A DNA stretch of 64,000 bases from Rhodococcus sp. IEGM 1381 (GCF_030056795.1 NZ_JASHKQ010000006.1:124001-188000), one strand, 5' to 3'. Positions 17,005 to 26,008 are shown, counted from the stretch's first letter. Notes: generated from the sequence alone by a model not told the origin. Made by a program: numbers and translations.

Positions 17005-18059
17005 GAGACTGCTTCTGTCGAAGGATCTACGAGAACCTTCATCTTCGTACCGGCGTGCAGCGCCTCGAAGCCGTCGTCGATGACGCCGTCGAGCGTGATC
17101 TTGTCCACCCAGCCCGTCGTGTCGTAGTGGCCCTGGCTCATCAGATCGATGACGGCCTCGTAGTCGGCGGAGGTGTAGCACAGCGAGCCCTGAATTCGGG
17201 ATTCGTTCATCACCAGCTTCTGCAGCGGCGTGGTCAAGGGCTTTTCGTAGATCGCGACACTGATCAGTGGCTTACGCGCACCGATGCAGCCCAGCGCGGC
17301 CTCGACAGCAGGTTGCACGCCGGCCGCGTCGTAGATGGCGTCGGCCCCGTTGCCGTCGGTGAGGTCGGCGATGTAGGCCGGGATGTCGAGAGCAGTCGGA
17401 TCGAGAGTCCTCGCTCCGAGGGCTTCGATCGATGCTCGACGCGTCGGCGACGGTTCGACGACGTAGACGTTCTCGAGTCCCTTGCCGCGCAGCGCGAACC
17501 ACAGTCCGATGCCGATCGGCCCGGCCCCGAACACCATCGCGGTGTCATCGGTCTTCGGATCTCCCAGTGTTGCAGCGTGATAGGCGACCGACATCGGTTC
17601 GACGAGCGCACCGAGTTCGAGAGAGACGTTGTCGGGTAAGGCGTGAATCATGTCGGTGGGGACCACGGTGTATTCGCCCATTCCGCCGTCGGACATCAGT
17701 CCGTGGAAGCCGATCTGCGCGCAGATGTTGTAGTTGCCCGCCCGGCACGGCCCGCAATGGCCGCAGCGGTAGAGCGGTTCGATGGCGACGCGGTCGCCGA
17801 CTTTCACACCGGTGACACCCGTGCCGAGTTCGGTGACGGTGCCCGAGAACTCGTGTCCGAGCACCAGCGGCATCTCCTGACCGGTCAGAGGATGCGGCGA
17901 GGTGGGGATGAAGATGGGGCCGGCGTAGTACTCGTGCAGGTCGGTTCCGCAGATGCCGTTGAAGCCGACCTGGATCTTGACCTGGCCTTCGCCCGGCTGA
18001 GGCTCGGGGACGTCGGTGATCTCCACCTTGTTGGGGCCGTAGTACACAGCTGCGCGCAT
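17001..18059 (-). CDS. bdhA: 2,3-butanediol dehydrogenase (zinc MDR family)
   Basis: A 352-residue zinc alcohol dehydrogenase. The catalytic zinc ligands are Cys37 (GICGTD), His69 and Glu70 (LGHE). The structural zinc loop has Cys99, Cys102, Cys105 and Cys113. The nucleotide site is GAGPIGIG. The N-terminal [11 protein letters not shown] and the PHPLTG stretch match 2,3-butanediol dehydrogenases, which oxidise butanediol to acetoin with NAD. GGAG lies eight bases before the ATG. It is first in the operon with the acetoin reductase and the GAF regulator, and a near-palindrome lies 64-77 bases upstream. A related sorbitol or threonine dehydrogenase is the main alternative, but the neighbour argues against it. 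Confidence 0.88.
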   Translation of the reverse strand: MRAAVYYGPNKVEITDVPEPQPGEGQVKIQVGFNGICGTDLHEYYAGPIFIPTSPHPLTGQEMPLVLGHEFSGTVTELGTGVTGVKVGDRVAIEPLYRCGHCGPCRAGNYNICAQIGFHGLMSDGGMGEYTVVPTDMIHALPDNVSLELGALVEPMSVAYHAATLGDPKTDDTAMVFGAGPIGIGLWFALRGKGLENVYVVEPSPTRRASIEALGARTLDPTALDIPAYIADLTDGNGADAIYDAAGVQPAVEAALGCIGARKPLISVAIYEKPLTTPLQKLVMNESRIQGSLCYTSADYEAVIDLMSQGHYDTTGWVDKITLDGVIDDGFEALHAGTKMKVLVDPSTEAVS

Positions 18060-18122
18060 CGCTTCACTCCTGATCGTCGGATGCGTTCATGTCTATGTGA
18101 CGCCGACCACTTGGAATAGGGT

Positions 18123-18136
18123 TGCAGCGCGTTGCA
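18123..18136. promoter_or_regulatory. Near-palindrome upstream of the butanediol operon, candidate operator
   Basis: TGCAGCGCGTTGCA is a 14-base palindrome with one G-T mismatch, 64-77 bases upstream of the bdhA-like start and just outside the end of the FtsX gene. Position suits an activator site for the GAF regulator encoded downstream. Confidence 0.4.
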
Positions 18137-18142
18137 TCCCGG

Positions 18143-19417
18143 TCACACTGCCGCAGCCACGGTGCGTCGGCCAGCGGCAGCGGTCGCGGCGATTGTCAGG
18201 AGTGTGCCTGCGGCGAGCACGAGGACCACCACAGGTACCGAGAGTGCGTCCGTGGGACTGCCGCCCTTGACGTAGGCGTACGGCGCGACGGCGAGCACGG
18301 CACCGATCGTCCCTGTCGTTCCGGCCGCGACCACCGCCAACACAGATTCCAGGGTCAGCATCCGCACGGTCTGGCGAGCCGTCGCACCGATCCGAACCAT
18401 GGTTCCGAACTCACTGCGCCGCCGACTGATCGATGCAATCAGATTGTTGATCAACGCAATTGCCATGAATGATGCGACGAGCCCGACGACCGAGTAGTTG
18501 ATCGATGCCATCAGCTGCCCTTCGGGGCCGGCACCGGCCGAGGCGTTCTCGATGTTCTGCATGGTCAGGGTTCCCACGCACACCCCGACGAGCAGGGTGA
18601 AGAACATCGTGGTCGGGCGCGCACCCTGGGCGCTGACCGCGTTGATGGCGGCGAGATACCCACTGACTCCTAGCTTCTGAAAGAGGAACGCAGCGACGCG
18701 GCAGAACCCGCCGAGGATTTCTCGGGCGAGCAGCGCAAGCCCGATGGACACGAAGACAGTTCCGGGTCCCGCCGTCGCAGTCGCGCCCGCACCGGTCGGC
18801 TCGACGGCGAACGCAGCCGTCGACGACGCAATTCCGAGTACGGTCACGAGCGCAGCGATCACTCGGCGGCGTTTCACATCACCCCGGTGCGAGTTCTCCG
18901 ATCGCGAACCGAACTGTGCCGCAACACCTCCGAGTACTACGATCGCTGTCGCCGCCAGTGCGGCAGCGAGGATTCCGGGCGCATACCCGGTGGCCGAGTC
19001 GACAATCCCGATCGTTCGCAGGCGGTGGAAAATTACCGAGCCGAGCCCAATCCCCACTGCGACAGCGGGAACGGCCACGACGATTCCGAGGACCGCTGTC
19101 TCGAGTGCCACGAGTAGCCGGAGTTGAGGTTCCGTAGCACCGAGTCGGCGCAGAGTGTCGAATTCTTCTGCGCGCGCGAGTGTTGCCACGCTCACCGTCG
19201 AGGAGATCGCGAACAGCGAGATGGCCAGAATCCAGCTGCCCAAGATCACCGGAAAGAGCAGCAGGAATTGCTCGTCGTCAGGGTTGGACGCCGATCCGCT
19301 CGACGCCAGCAGGGACACGAACGCCAAGACCAGAACCAGGCCCGAAAACAGCACGACTGCTGTGGGTGCATAGCTCCGTCGACGGGTCCACACGGTTCGG
19401 ATCGTGTAGGTCAGCAT
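18143..19417 (-). CDS. ABC transporter permease, FtsX family
   Basis: A 424-residue membrane protein with an FtsX/MacB-type fold. It has an N-terminal helix (SYAPTAVVLFSGLVLVLAFVSLL), an extracytoplasmic stretch, and two groups of helices. Two FtsX repeats are seen: RAEEFDTLRRLGATEPQLRLL and RRRSEFGTMVRIGATARQTVRML, each followed by hydrophobic helices. This duplicated layout is usual for efflux or lipoprotein-release permeases of the LolCDE/MacB type. The cognate ATPase is encoded immediately upstream (three-base gap). A TetR gene divergent from the pair suggests drug- or peptide-induced export. Confidence 0.88.
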   Translation of the reverse strand: MLTYTIRTVWTRRRSYAPTAVVLFSGLVLVLAFVSLLASSGSASNPDDEQFLLLFPVILGSWILAISLFAISSTVSVATLARAEEFDTLRRLGATEPQLRLLVALETAVLGIVVAVPAVAVGIGLGSVIFHRLRTIGIVDSATGYAPGILAAALAATAIVVLGGVAAQFGSRSENSHRGDVKRRRVIAALVTVLGIASSTAAFAVEPTGAGATATAGPGTVFVSIGLALLAREILGGFCRVAAFLFQKLGVSGYLAAINAVSAQGARPTTMFFTLLVGVCVGTLTMQNIENASAGAGPEGQLMASINYSVVGLVASFMAIALINNLIASISRRRSEFGTMVRIGATARQTVRMLTLESVLAVVAAGTTGTIGAVLAVAPYAYVKGGSPTDALSVPVVVLVLAAGTLLTIAATAAAGRRTVAAAV

Positions 19418-19420
19418 GTC

Positions 19421-20155
19421 TCAGGCCGCCGAGACGAGGTCGGTCATCCTCGACGCGACTGCGCTCGCAGTCGGTGCCGACAACTGGTCGACCAGTTCAC
19501 CATCGGCCAGAAACAGCACCCTGTCGGACGTGGCGGCCGCGACCGGGTCATGGGTGACCATGACGACAGTGCGGCCGGAGTCGGCAATGCTGCGGAGAAT
19601 ACGGAGAACGTTTGCGGCGCTGTTGATATCGAGTGCACCGGTCGGTTCGTCGGCGAACACGATCGTGGGATCGCCGACGACGGCACGGGCAATGGCCACC
19701 CGTTGCCGTTGGCCGCCGGAGAGCTGCTCGGGACTCCGTTCGGCGAATTCCGCAAGCCCGACGATGTCGAGCATCTCGATCGTTCGGCGGCGATCCGGTC
19801 TGCGGCCGTCGAGACGAAGGGGAAGCTCCACATTCTGCTGAACGTTCAGCGCCGTAAGCAGATCGAAGGATTGGAACACGAATCCCATCGATCGCCTGCG
19901 GTATCGGATGAGATCGTTGCCCGACAAGGCAGTGATGTCGGTTCCGTCGAGGAGCACTCGACCACTCGACGGTCCCATCAAGCCCGACGCACAGCGCAGC
20001 AGCGTGCTCTTCCCGGAGCCCGACGGTCCCATCACCGAGGTGAACGAACCCGTCGGTGCCAGGGCACTGACGCCTCGCAACACCGGCACCTCTCGGTCTC
20101 CTTCGACGTATCCAGCGACAATACTTTCGATATAAAGCGTCACGGCAGCCTCCAT
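19421..20155 (-). CDS. ABC transporter ATP-binding protein (MacB/LolD type)
   Basis: A 244-residue ATPase starting MEAAVTLYIESIVAGYVEG. Walker A is GPSGSGKST, the signature is LSGGQRQRVAIARA, Walker B is TIVFADEPTGALD and the H-loop is VTHDPVAA. EPTGALD and the Q-loop VFQSFDLLTALN place it with MacB/LolD ATPases that pair with FtsX permeases. Longer in-frame starts reach into the promoter region, so 20155 is preferred. It is followed by its permease after three bases. The upstream region shared with the divergent TetR gene contains a palindrome and an AT-rich stretch. Confidence 0.92.
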   Translation of the reverse strand: MEAAVTLYIESIVAGYVEGDREVPVLRGVSALAPTGSFTSVMGPSGSGKSTLLRCASGLMGPSSGRVLLDGTDITALSGNDLIRYRRRSMGFVFQSFDLLTALNVQQNVELPLRLDGRRPDRRRTIEMLDIVGLAEFAERSPEQLSGGQRQRVAIARAVVGDPTIVFADEPTGALDINSAANVLRILRSIADSGRTVVMVTHDPVAAATSDRVLFLADGELVDQLSAPTASAVASRMTDLVSAA

Positions 20156-20171
20156 AAGAAACAGTTGTTTA

Positions 20172-20183
20172 AAACGAACGTTT
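20172..20183. promoter_or_regulatory. Candidate TetR operator between ABC operon and tetR
   Basis: AAACG-AA-CGTTT is a palindrome with perfect five-base arms inside an AT-rich stretch (TTTATATATG follows), 16-28 bases upstream of the ATPase start and 28 bases before the TetR start. It could serve both promoters. Confidence 0.5.
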
Positions 20184-20210
20184 ATATATGGCGATGCTAG
20201 CCTACAAACC

Positions 20211-20774
20211 GTGAGCCATCGAGACAACCTTCTGAGAGCGGCCCGGTCATGCCTGTTGGACAAGGGGTACGCCCAGGTCACCGTCCGCGACCTCGTCGCA
20301 TCGTCGGGCGCGAATCTCGCGTCGATCAGCTATCACTTCGGCTCGAAGGACCAACTGCTCACCCGAGCGCTGCTCGACCTCAACGCCGAATGGGGTACCG
20401 AACTGTTCGCCGCCCTCGGTAGCGAGGAGACGCTGCCCGACGTCGAGCGGTGGGCTCGGATCATCTCGTCCATCGAAGCGAACCGCCCACTGTGGTTCGT
20501 CAACTTCGAGTCGATCGGGTACGTCGAGCGCGAACCCGAGATACGCGCGCTCAACGCTCGGGGGCAGGCAGAGTCCCGTCTCGCCCTTGCCCAAGCGTTC
20601 GGCGGACTCGGAGCCGACGCCGATCCAGCCGAGATTCACGCGGTCGGTTCGCACTACTACTCGCTGCTCACCGGCCTGGCTGTGCAGATCCTGACCGATC
20701 CCGCCGCGGCGCCGACAGCCGAGGAAATCGTGCGCGCCGACAGTCACCCACGAACCACCGCCACGTCCTCGTAG
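20211..20774 (+). CDS. TetR-family regulator
   Basis: A 187-residue repressor starting at GTG (MSHRDNLLRAARSCLLDKGY). The N-terminal helix-turn-helix reads VTVRDLVASSGANLASISYHFGSKDQLL, a strong TetR match. The C-terminal ligand domain is divergent, as usual. It is transcribed away from the ABC/FtsX operon, with a palindromic site between them, so it most likely represses that exporter and itself. The ligand is unknown. Confidence 0.9.
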   Translation: MSHRDNLLRAARSCLLDKGYAQVTVRDLVASSGANLASISYHFGSKDQLLTRALLDLNAEWGTELFAALGSEETLPDVERWARIISSIEANRPLWFVNFESIGYVEREPEIRALNARGQAESRLALAQAFGGLGADADPAEIHAVGSHYYSLLTGLAVQILTDPAAAPTAEEIVRADSHPRTTATSS

Positions 20775-21095
20775 CGCCGCCGGTCACGGAACCGACACAG
20801 TTCACCCAGGGCCGACGACGAACTGCTCGAACACAACTTCACGCCGATACGCGATCGTGGCGTTCTGCATACCGACGACACGAGCGACACCGTTCGATCC
20901 TGCCGGATTGCTTTCCGACTTCGACCGGCCTGTGCTGCTTGCCTGGGTTGCTGACGACCGACGGACCGAAGTGGCGTCGCACATCGCCACATTCGTCCGC
21001 GATTCGCACTGCAACCCCCTGCAACTCTCGACCATCCGCCGCGCGAGGAGTGTGCTGAGTCACACAGAGGGTGCCACGAACCGCAAGGAGCTTTC
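20775..21095. other. Region without intact gene; possible hydrolase relict
   Basis: No intact gene is seen between the TetR and monooxygenase genes. A short frame at about 20857-21058 reads FDRPVLLAWVADDR, which resembles the strand and acid loop of alpha/beta hydrolases, followed by SHIATFVRDS. Upstream frames give DELLEHNF in another phase. This may be the decayed C-terminus of a hydrolase. The promoter of the monooxygenase should also lie here; AAGGAG at 21087-21092 is its ribosome binding site. Confidence 0.35.
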
Positions 21096-22937
21096 ATGAC
21101 CCAGACCATCGAGCCGGCCTCGATCACCCGCACGCACACCCCGCAGGAACGGGTCGACGCCTGGCTGACGAACTTCGAGGACGCACTGGTCGCACGAGAC
21201 ATCCCCCGCGTCGCCGGCATGTTCGCCGTCAGTAGCTTCTGGCGCGATCTCGTCACCTTCACGTGGAACCTGAAGACGGTTGAGGGTAGGGAAGGCGTCG
21301 CCGACATGCTGTCCGAACGGCTCGACGACACCGATCCGACGGGTTTCCACACCACCGAGGTTCCCGACGAGGCGGACGGCGTCGTCTCGGCGTGGATCGA
21401 GTTCGAGACCGCAACGAGCCGAGGTAAAGGTCATCTGCGCCTGACGGTGGATGCCGACACCGGCGACGACGTGGCCTGGACTCTGCTGACGACCATGCAG
21501 GAGCTCAAGGGCCATGAGGAGCGTCAGGGCAAGTCCCGCATCAAGGGCGCGGTGCACGGCTCGAACGCCGATACCCAGAACTGGGCGGAGAAGAAGGAGA
21601 TCGAGGAGAACGAGCTGGGCTACAGCGTGCAGCCGTACGCTCTCGTGATCGGTGGAGGCCAAGGCGGTATCGCGCTCGGCGCTCGATTCCGACAGTTGGG
21701 AGTGCCTGCGATCGTCGTCGACCGCGCCGAACGCCCCGGCGATCAATGGCGTGGGCGCTACAAGTCGCTGTGCCTGCACGACCCGGTCTGGTACGACCAT
21801 CTCCCATACCTGCCGTTCCCGCCGAACTGGCCGGTGTTCGCGCCGAAGGACAAGATCGGCGACTGGCTCGAGATGTACACCAAAGTCATGGAAGTGCCGT
21901 ACTGGAGCAAGACCACCGCGAAGTCCGCGACCTACGACGAGGTGGCGAAAGAGTGGACGGTCGTCGTCGACCGCGACGGTGAGGAAGTGATCCTGCGGCC
22001 CAAGCAGTTGGTGATGGCCACCGGGATGTCCGGCAAGAAGAACGTGCCCACCTTCCCCGGCATGGACGAGTTCGAGGGCGAGCAGCACCATTCCAGCGAA
22101 CACCCCGGTCCCGACGCCTATGTCGGCAAGCGCGTCGTGGTGGTCGGTTCCAACAACTCGGCGCACGACATCTGCAAGGCTCTGTACGAGACGGGCGTCG
22201 ACGTCACGATGCTGCAGCGTTCGTCGACTCACATCGTCAAGTCCGATTCGCTGTGCGAGATCGCGCTCGGGGATCTGTACTCCGAGCGCGCCGTTGAGTC
22301 CGGAATGACCACGGGCAAAGCCGATCTCACGTTTGCGTCGCTGCCGTACCGGATCATGCACGAGTTCCAGATCCCTGTCTATCAGCAGATCGCGGAGCAG
22401 GACAAGGACTTCTACGATCGCCTCGAGAAGGCCGGCTTCCAACACGACTTCGGTGACGACGGTTCAGGACTGTTCATGAAGTACCTGCGCCGCGGCTCGG
22501 GCTACTACATCGACGTCGGCGCATCCGAGCTCGTCGCGGACGGCAAGATCAAACTCGTTGCCGGACAGGTGGAGCGAATCAGCAAGACCGGCGTGGTGCT
22601 CGAGGACGGTACCGAGCTGCCGGCCGACCTGATCGTTTACGCCACGGGCTACGGCTCGATGAACGGCTGGGTCGCCGATCTGATCGACCAGGAGACCGCG
22701 GACAAGGTCGGCAAATGCTGGGGCCTCGGATCGGACACCACCAAGGATCCCGGTCCGTGGGAGGGCGAGCAGCGCAACATGTGGAAGCCGACGCAGCAGG
22801 AGAACTTCTGGTTCCACGGCGGCAATCTGCATCAGTCACGGCACTATTCGCTCTACCTCGCGCTGCAGATCAAGGCGCGCTACGAGGGCATCGACACCCC
22901 GGTCTACGGGCTGCAGGAAGTGCATCACCTTCGGTGA
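21096..22937 (+). CDS. Flavin-containing monooxygenase with N-terminal NTF2/SnoaL-like domain
   Basis: A 613-residue protein. Residues about 15-145 resemble a SnoaL/NTF2-like fold (DAWLTNFEDALVARDIPRVAG, with SSFWRDLVTFTWNL). Then comes a flavin monooxygenase with the FAD motif GGGQGG (186-191), the loop RPGDQWRGRYKSLCLHDPVW and a second dinucleotide motif VVVVGSNNSAHD near residue 350. LIVYATGYGSM near the C-terminus is the FMO ATG motif. The YUC-like core suggests oxygenation of an amine, sulfide or ketone using NADPH and FAD. AAGGAG lies four bases before the ATG. The FxGxxxHxxxWP Baeyer-Villiger motif was not found. A strong hairpin follows the stop. Confidence 0.88.
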   Translation: MTQTIEPASITRTHTPQERVDAWLTNFEDALVARDIPRVAGMFAVSSFWRDLVTFTWNLKTVEGREGVADMLSERLDDTDPTGFHTTEVPDEADGVVSAWIEFETATSRGKGHLRLTVDADTGDDVAWTLLTTMQELKGHEERQGKSRIKGAVHGSNADTQNWAEKKEIEENELGYSVQPYALVIGGGQGGIALGARFRQLGVPAIVVDRAERPGDQWRGRYKSLCLHDPVWYDHLPYLPFPPNWPVFAPKDKIGDWLEMYTKVMEVPYWSKTTAKSATYDEVAKEWTVVVDRDGEEVILRPKQLVMATGMSGKKNVPTFPGMDEFEGEQHHSSEHPGPDAYVGKRVVVVGSNNSAHDICKALYETGVDVTMLQRSSTHIVKSDSLCEIALGDLYSERAVESGMTTGKADLTFASLPYRIMHEFQIPVYQQIAEQDKDFYDRLEKAGFQHDFGDDGSGLFMKYLRRGSGYYIDVGASELVADGKIKLVAGQVERISKTGVVLEDGTELPADLIVYATGYGSMNGWVADLIDQETADKVGKCWGLGSDTTKDPGPWEGEQRNMWKPTQQENFWFHGGNLHQSRHYSLYLALQIKARYEGIDTPVYGLQEVHHLR

Positions 22938-22942
22938 CCCAT

Positions 22943-22995
22943 GTGCGCGGAAATTCGTAGCAGGCTACGTGTTCAGGCTACGAGTTTCCGCGCAC
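22943..22995. terminator. Bidirectional terminator hairpin
   Basis: GTGCGCGGAAATTCGTAG (22943-22960) pairs with CTACGAGTTTCCGCGCAC (22978-22995): 18-base arms with a single wobble and a 17-base loop. It sits between the convergent monooxygenase and NADH dehydrogenase genes and should terminate both. Confidence 0.8.
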
Positions 22996-23011
22996 GTGCG
23001 GCGCAGCCGCT

Positions 23012-24376
23012 CTACTCGTACAGGTCGATCGCCTGAGCCTTGTTGATCAACGCATCCTCGGACCGCACCTGTGCAAGGTTGACGACCCGGGTCGGCAGCA
23101 CCGCGCTGTACAGCCAATCCGTCGCTACCCGCACTCGCGCGGAGATCGTCGGCAGCGCGTACAGGTGATATCCGCGCGCGACGAACTTCGCCACTGGTCC
23201 GGTCAGCGGGATGCCGAGAGGCTTTGCCACGCCGTCGAACCCGCCGAGATCGGCGACCAGTCCCAAATCCTTGTGCTTGTACGGGCGCGCCTGCCCGACG
23301 CCGAGTGACGCCGCAACATTTCGGGCGACGGCCACACCTTGCCGCTGCGCATGCTGGGCGGTGGGCGCCGTCGGCTTCGACGGGTCGGCGGCCAGATCGG
23401 GCACCGCAGCGGCGTCGCCGATGGCCCAGACACCGGGCACACCGGGGACCGTCATGTCGGCACCGACGACGAGTCGCCCCTTCTCCGTCGGCAGTCCGAG
23501 CGTCGCGATCAGAGGGCTCGGGGCGACACCTGCACCCCAGACGAGTGTCCTCGACGGGACGACCTCCCCGTCGGTCAACGTCACCGAGGTTGCGGTCGCA
23601 GCAGCCACCGAGATCTCGAGACGAACCTCGACGCCGCGATCGGCGAGCACGTCGAGCGCCTCTCGGCCCAGCCGGTCACCGAGTTCGGGCAGCACCTTCG
23701 GCGCCAGGTCGACCAACAGCCAGCGGACGTCCTTCGGATCGATGCTCCCCCAGCGGGTCGCGATCCCGCGCACCCAATTCTGCATCTGCGCAACGAATTC
23801 CGTGCCGGTATAACCTGCTCCGACGGCGACGACGGTCAACCGTTCGGCGCGTTCTGCCCGGCCCGCAGGCGTGTCGGGGAGGGCGTCGGCTGCATCGAGC
23901 TGCGCGAGCACGTGATTGCGGATGTACACCGCTTCGCTCAGTGTCTTGAGCCCGTGCGCGTGTTCGTCGACGCCGGGGATATCGAACTGCTTGGTCACCG
24001 AACCCGGCGCGAGGATCAACTTGTCCCACTCGAGAGTGGAGTCCCCCTCGGCCCCGGTCAGCGTCAATCGGTGCGCGTCGAAGTCGACATCGACGACGTG
24101 GCCGAGCGCCAACGACGTTCGGGGCAAGGTCTGACGGATCGAGACGGCGATATCGCGGGGATCGAGCACGCCGGTGGCCACCTCGGGCAGCAACGGGCTG
24201 TACAGCAGGTAGTCGGTCGGGGCGACCAGTGTCAGCTTCGCCCGATCGGGTCCCAGCAGCTTCTCGAGCTGTTGGAGGGCATTGAATCCACCGAAACCAC
24301 CGCCGACCACGACGACCCTGGCCGGCCTCGCAGGAGCCGGGGTGTCGGAGCCGAATCCGGGAACAAATCTGAGCAT
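23012..24376 (-). CDS. ndh: Type II NADH dehydrogenase (NDH-2 family)
   Basis: A 454-residue FAD enzyme. The FAD motif GGGFGG is at 25-30, the NADH-binding motif lies at VVAVGAGYTGTEF, and VWAIGDAAAVPD is the second FAD contact. The sequence TDYLLYSPLLPEVATGVLDP and the C-terminal YHLYALPTISARVRVATDWL fit NDH-2, a membrane-associated, non-proton-pumping NADH:quinone oxidoreductase. The amphipathic C-terminus would bind the membrane. It lies 111 bases downstream of a carboxylesterase gene on the same strand. A related ferredoxin or carotenoid reductase is less likely. Confidence 0.88.
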   Translation of the reverse strand: MLRFVPGFGSDTPAPARPARVVVVGGGFGGFNALQQLEKLLGPDRAKLTLVAPTDYLLYSPLLPEVATGVLDPRDIAVSIRQTLPRTSLALGHVVDVDFDAHRLTLTGAEGDSTLEWDKLILAPGSVTKQFDIPGVDEHAHGLKTLSEAVYIRNHVLAQLDAADALPDTPAGRAERAERLTVVAVGAGYTGTEFVAQMQNWVRGIATRWGSIDPKDVRWLLVDLAPKVLPELGDRLGREALDVLADRGVEVRLEISVAAATATSVTLTDGEVVPSRTLVWGAGVAPSPLIATLGLPTEKGRLVVGADMTVPGVPGVWAIGDAAAVPDLAADPSKPTAPTAQHAQRQGVAVARNVAASLGVGQARPYKHKDLGLVADLGGFDGVAKPLGIPLTGPVAKFVARGYHLYALPTISARVRVATDWLYSAVLPTRVVNLAQVRSEDALINKAQAIDLYE

Positions 24377-24450
24377 GAGCCAGGCTAACTCTCGTTCCGA
24401 GTGCTCCGCAGACGACGATTGGAGGTGTGATCGAGACCTCGCTGGCTGTC

Positions 24451-24497
24451 GAGTCAGCGCACCTCGAGAGTCAGCACACCTCGAGAGTCAGCGCACC
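24451..24497. repeat. 17-base tandem repeat across the carboxylesterase stop codon
   Basis: About 2.8 copies of a 17-base unit (GAGTCAGCGCACCTCGA) at 24451-24467, 24468-24484 and 24485-24497. Copy two differs by one base. The third, partial copy contains the carboxylesterase stop (complement of TCA at 24488-24490). Confidence 0.8.
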
Positions 24498-25963
24498 CCG
24501 TCCCACACTGCGCGTGTCGCCGACCTCGGGTCCAGAATGACGCCCGGCTCGTCTCCGAACATCATCACCGCACGGTCGCTGCCGTACGAGTCCCATCCGG
24601 GTGAGCCGTCGCGCACGAAATCGACCCAGGCACGGTGCATCTCGTCGGCAACCTTCTGCGGCGGGTTCGGGCCCGTGATTCGTGCGGTCTCGGGTTTGTG
24701 CAGCATGTCGAACACGAACGGGATCTCGAGTGCATGGCAGGCCCCGAGCGAGCCGTCGAACAGCGATGAGCGCCAGGTGAACTCGTAGACGAATGCGTTA
24801 CCGGAGCGGGCCTCGACCAGACGCGTGGCCGGGATACGGAAGAACCAGTCGGTCATGACCGCGATCATCAGTTCGCCGGCCGAAGCGTCGGGCAGCTGTT
24901 CGCGGTACCTGTCCAGCGCCGACGGGTCGGCTCGGTACCCGGCAAGGACCATCTTCACGTAGTCCTCGGTGAGGTGCGAGACTATTCCGGCCGGAACGAT
25001 GAAGAACGCATGTTCCTCGCTGGTGGTTCCGATCAGCACGTCCACCTGTGCGCTCGCGCCGTCACTGATGATTCGCGAAAAGGGAAGCGCCGGAACGACA
25101 TCACCGTCGATGTACGGCTCGAATGCCATGACGTTCAAGGCGAGCTCACCCCACGCACCGGTCGGCGCCTCGGCCGCGATGCGATCGGACAGATCGCGCT
25201 GCGCGTCGACCAACGCGTCCACCGACACCGAACCGAGTCCGTCGACCGTCGCCTCGACGCCGAGCGAGGCCGCCAACGCCGCGGAGACCGTCGCGGCGGT
25301 CTCGGCGGTGATGACGTGGTGGCCGGCTCCACTTTGCAGGATCGCCCGCTGGAAGAGCCCCTCGGCACGGGGCATCGACATCAGGGTGCCGACGCTCATC
25401 GCGCCTGCCGACTCTCCCGCAATGGTCACTCGGGCCGGGTCGCCGCCGTAGGCAGCGATGTGGTCGCGTACCCATTCGAGGGCGGCGACCTGGTCGAGCA
25501 TCCCGCGGTTGGCCGGGGCTCCGTCGATCAGCGCGAAGCCGTCGACGCCGAGTCGGTAGTTGATCACCACGGCCACGACGCCGTCGCGCGCGAAGGCGGA
25601 ACCGTCGTACGTGGGAATGGCGTTGCTGCCGTTGACGAATGCGCCGCCGTGAATCCAGACGAACACCGGTGCCGAGCCGCCGACATCGGGGGTGAAGACG
25701 TTGACGTTCAGGCAGTCCACGCCGGGTACCACCGGCTCACTGAGGATCTCGCTGGTCGGCGGACGGTAACCCACCTTGGGAACGGTGGCCCCGAACTCGA
25801 GCGCGTCGCGCACGCCGTCCCACGTGGGCGGCGACGACGGTGCTTGGAATCGGCGGGGTCCGAACGGAGCCTCGGCGTACGGCACTCCGAGAAACGAGGT
25901 GATGCCTGCGCCGGTCCGACCGCGAACCTGGCCCTGAGGTGTATCGACGGTGATCATGTCCAT
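24488..25963 (-). CDS. Type B carboxylesterase/lipase family protein
   Basis: A 491-residue alpha/beta hydrolase of the para-nitrobenzyl esterase type. The oxyanion hole is WIHGGAF (about 103-109), the nucleophile is Ser185 in TIAGESAGAMS, and the acid and His lie later (His in GACHALEIPFVFD). The N-terminal QVRGRTGAGITSFLGVPYA and EDCLNVNVF-like VDCLNVNVF are family marks. It would hydrolyse esters of short to medium acyl chains, or carbamates. There is no signal peptide, so it is cytoplasmic. MITV could be the start two codons later. The 3' end runs into a short tandem repeat. Confidence 0.9.
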   Translation of the reverse strand: MDMITVDTPQGQVRGRTGAGITSFLGVPYAEAPFGPRRFQAPSSPPTWDGVRDALEFGATVPKVGYRPPTSEILSEPVVPGVDCLNVNVFTPDVGGSAPVFVWIHGGAFVNGSNAIPTYDGSAFARDGVVAVVINYRLGVDGFALIDGAPANRGMLDQVAALEWVRDHIAAYGGDPARVTIAGESAGAMSVGTLMSMPRAEGLFQRAILQSGAGHHVITAETAATVSAALAASLGVEATVDGLGSVSVDALVDAQRDLSDRIAAEAPTGAWGELALNVMAFEPYIDGDVVPALPFSRIISDGASAQVDVLIGTTSEEHAFFIVPAGIVSHLTEDYVKMVLAGYRADPSALDRYREQLPDASAGELMIAVMTDWFFRIPATRLVEARSGNAFVYEFTWRSSLFDGSLGACHALEIPFVFDMLHKPETARITGPNPPQKVADEMHRAWVDFVRDGSPGWDSYGSDRAVMMFGDEPGVILDPRSATRAVWDGVR

Positions 25964-26008
25964 ACCTCTTTACTACCCTGTTCGGGTCGGCTCGACGCAG
26001 GCAGGCGG

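Noticed and set aside
18060-18142. Sigma-54 promoter upstream of the butanediol operon
   Set aside because: The regulator lacks a sigma-54 interaction domain and no GG-N10-GC element was seen in the gap.
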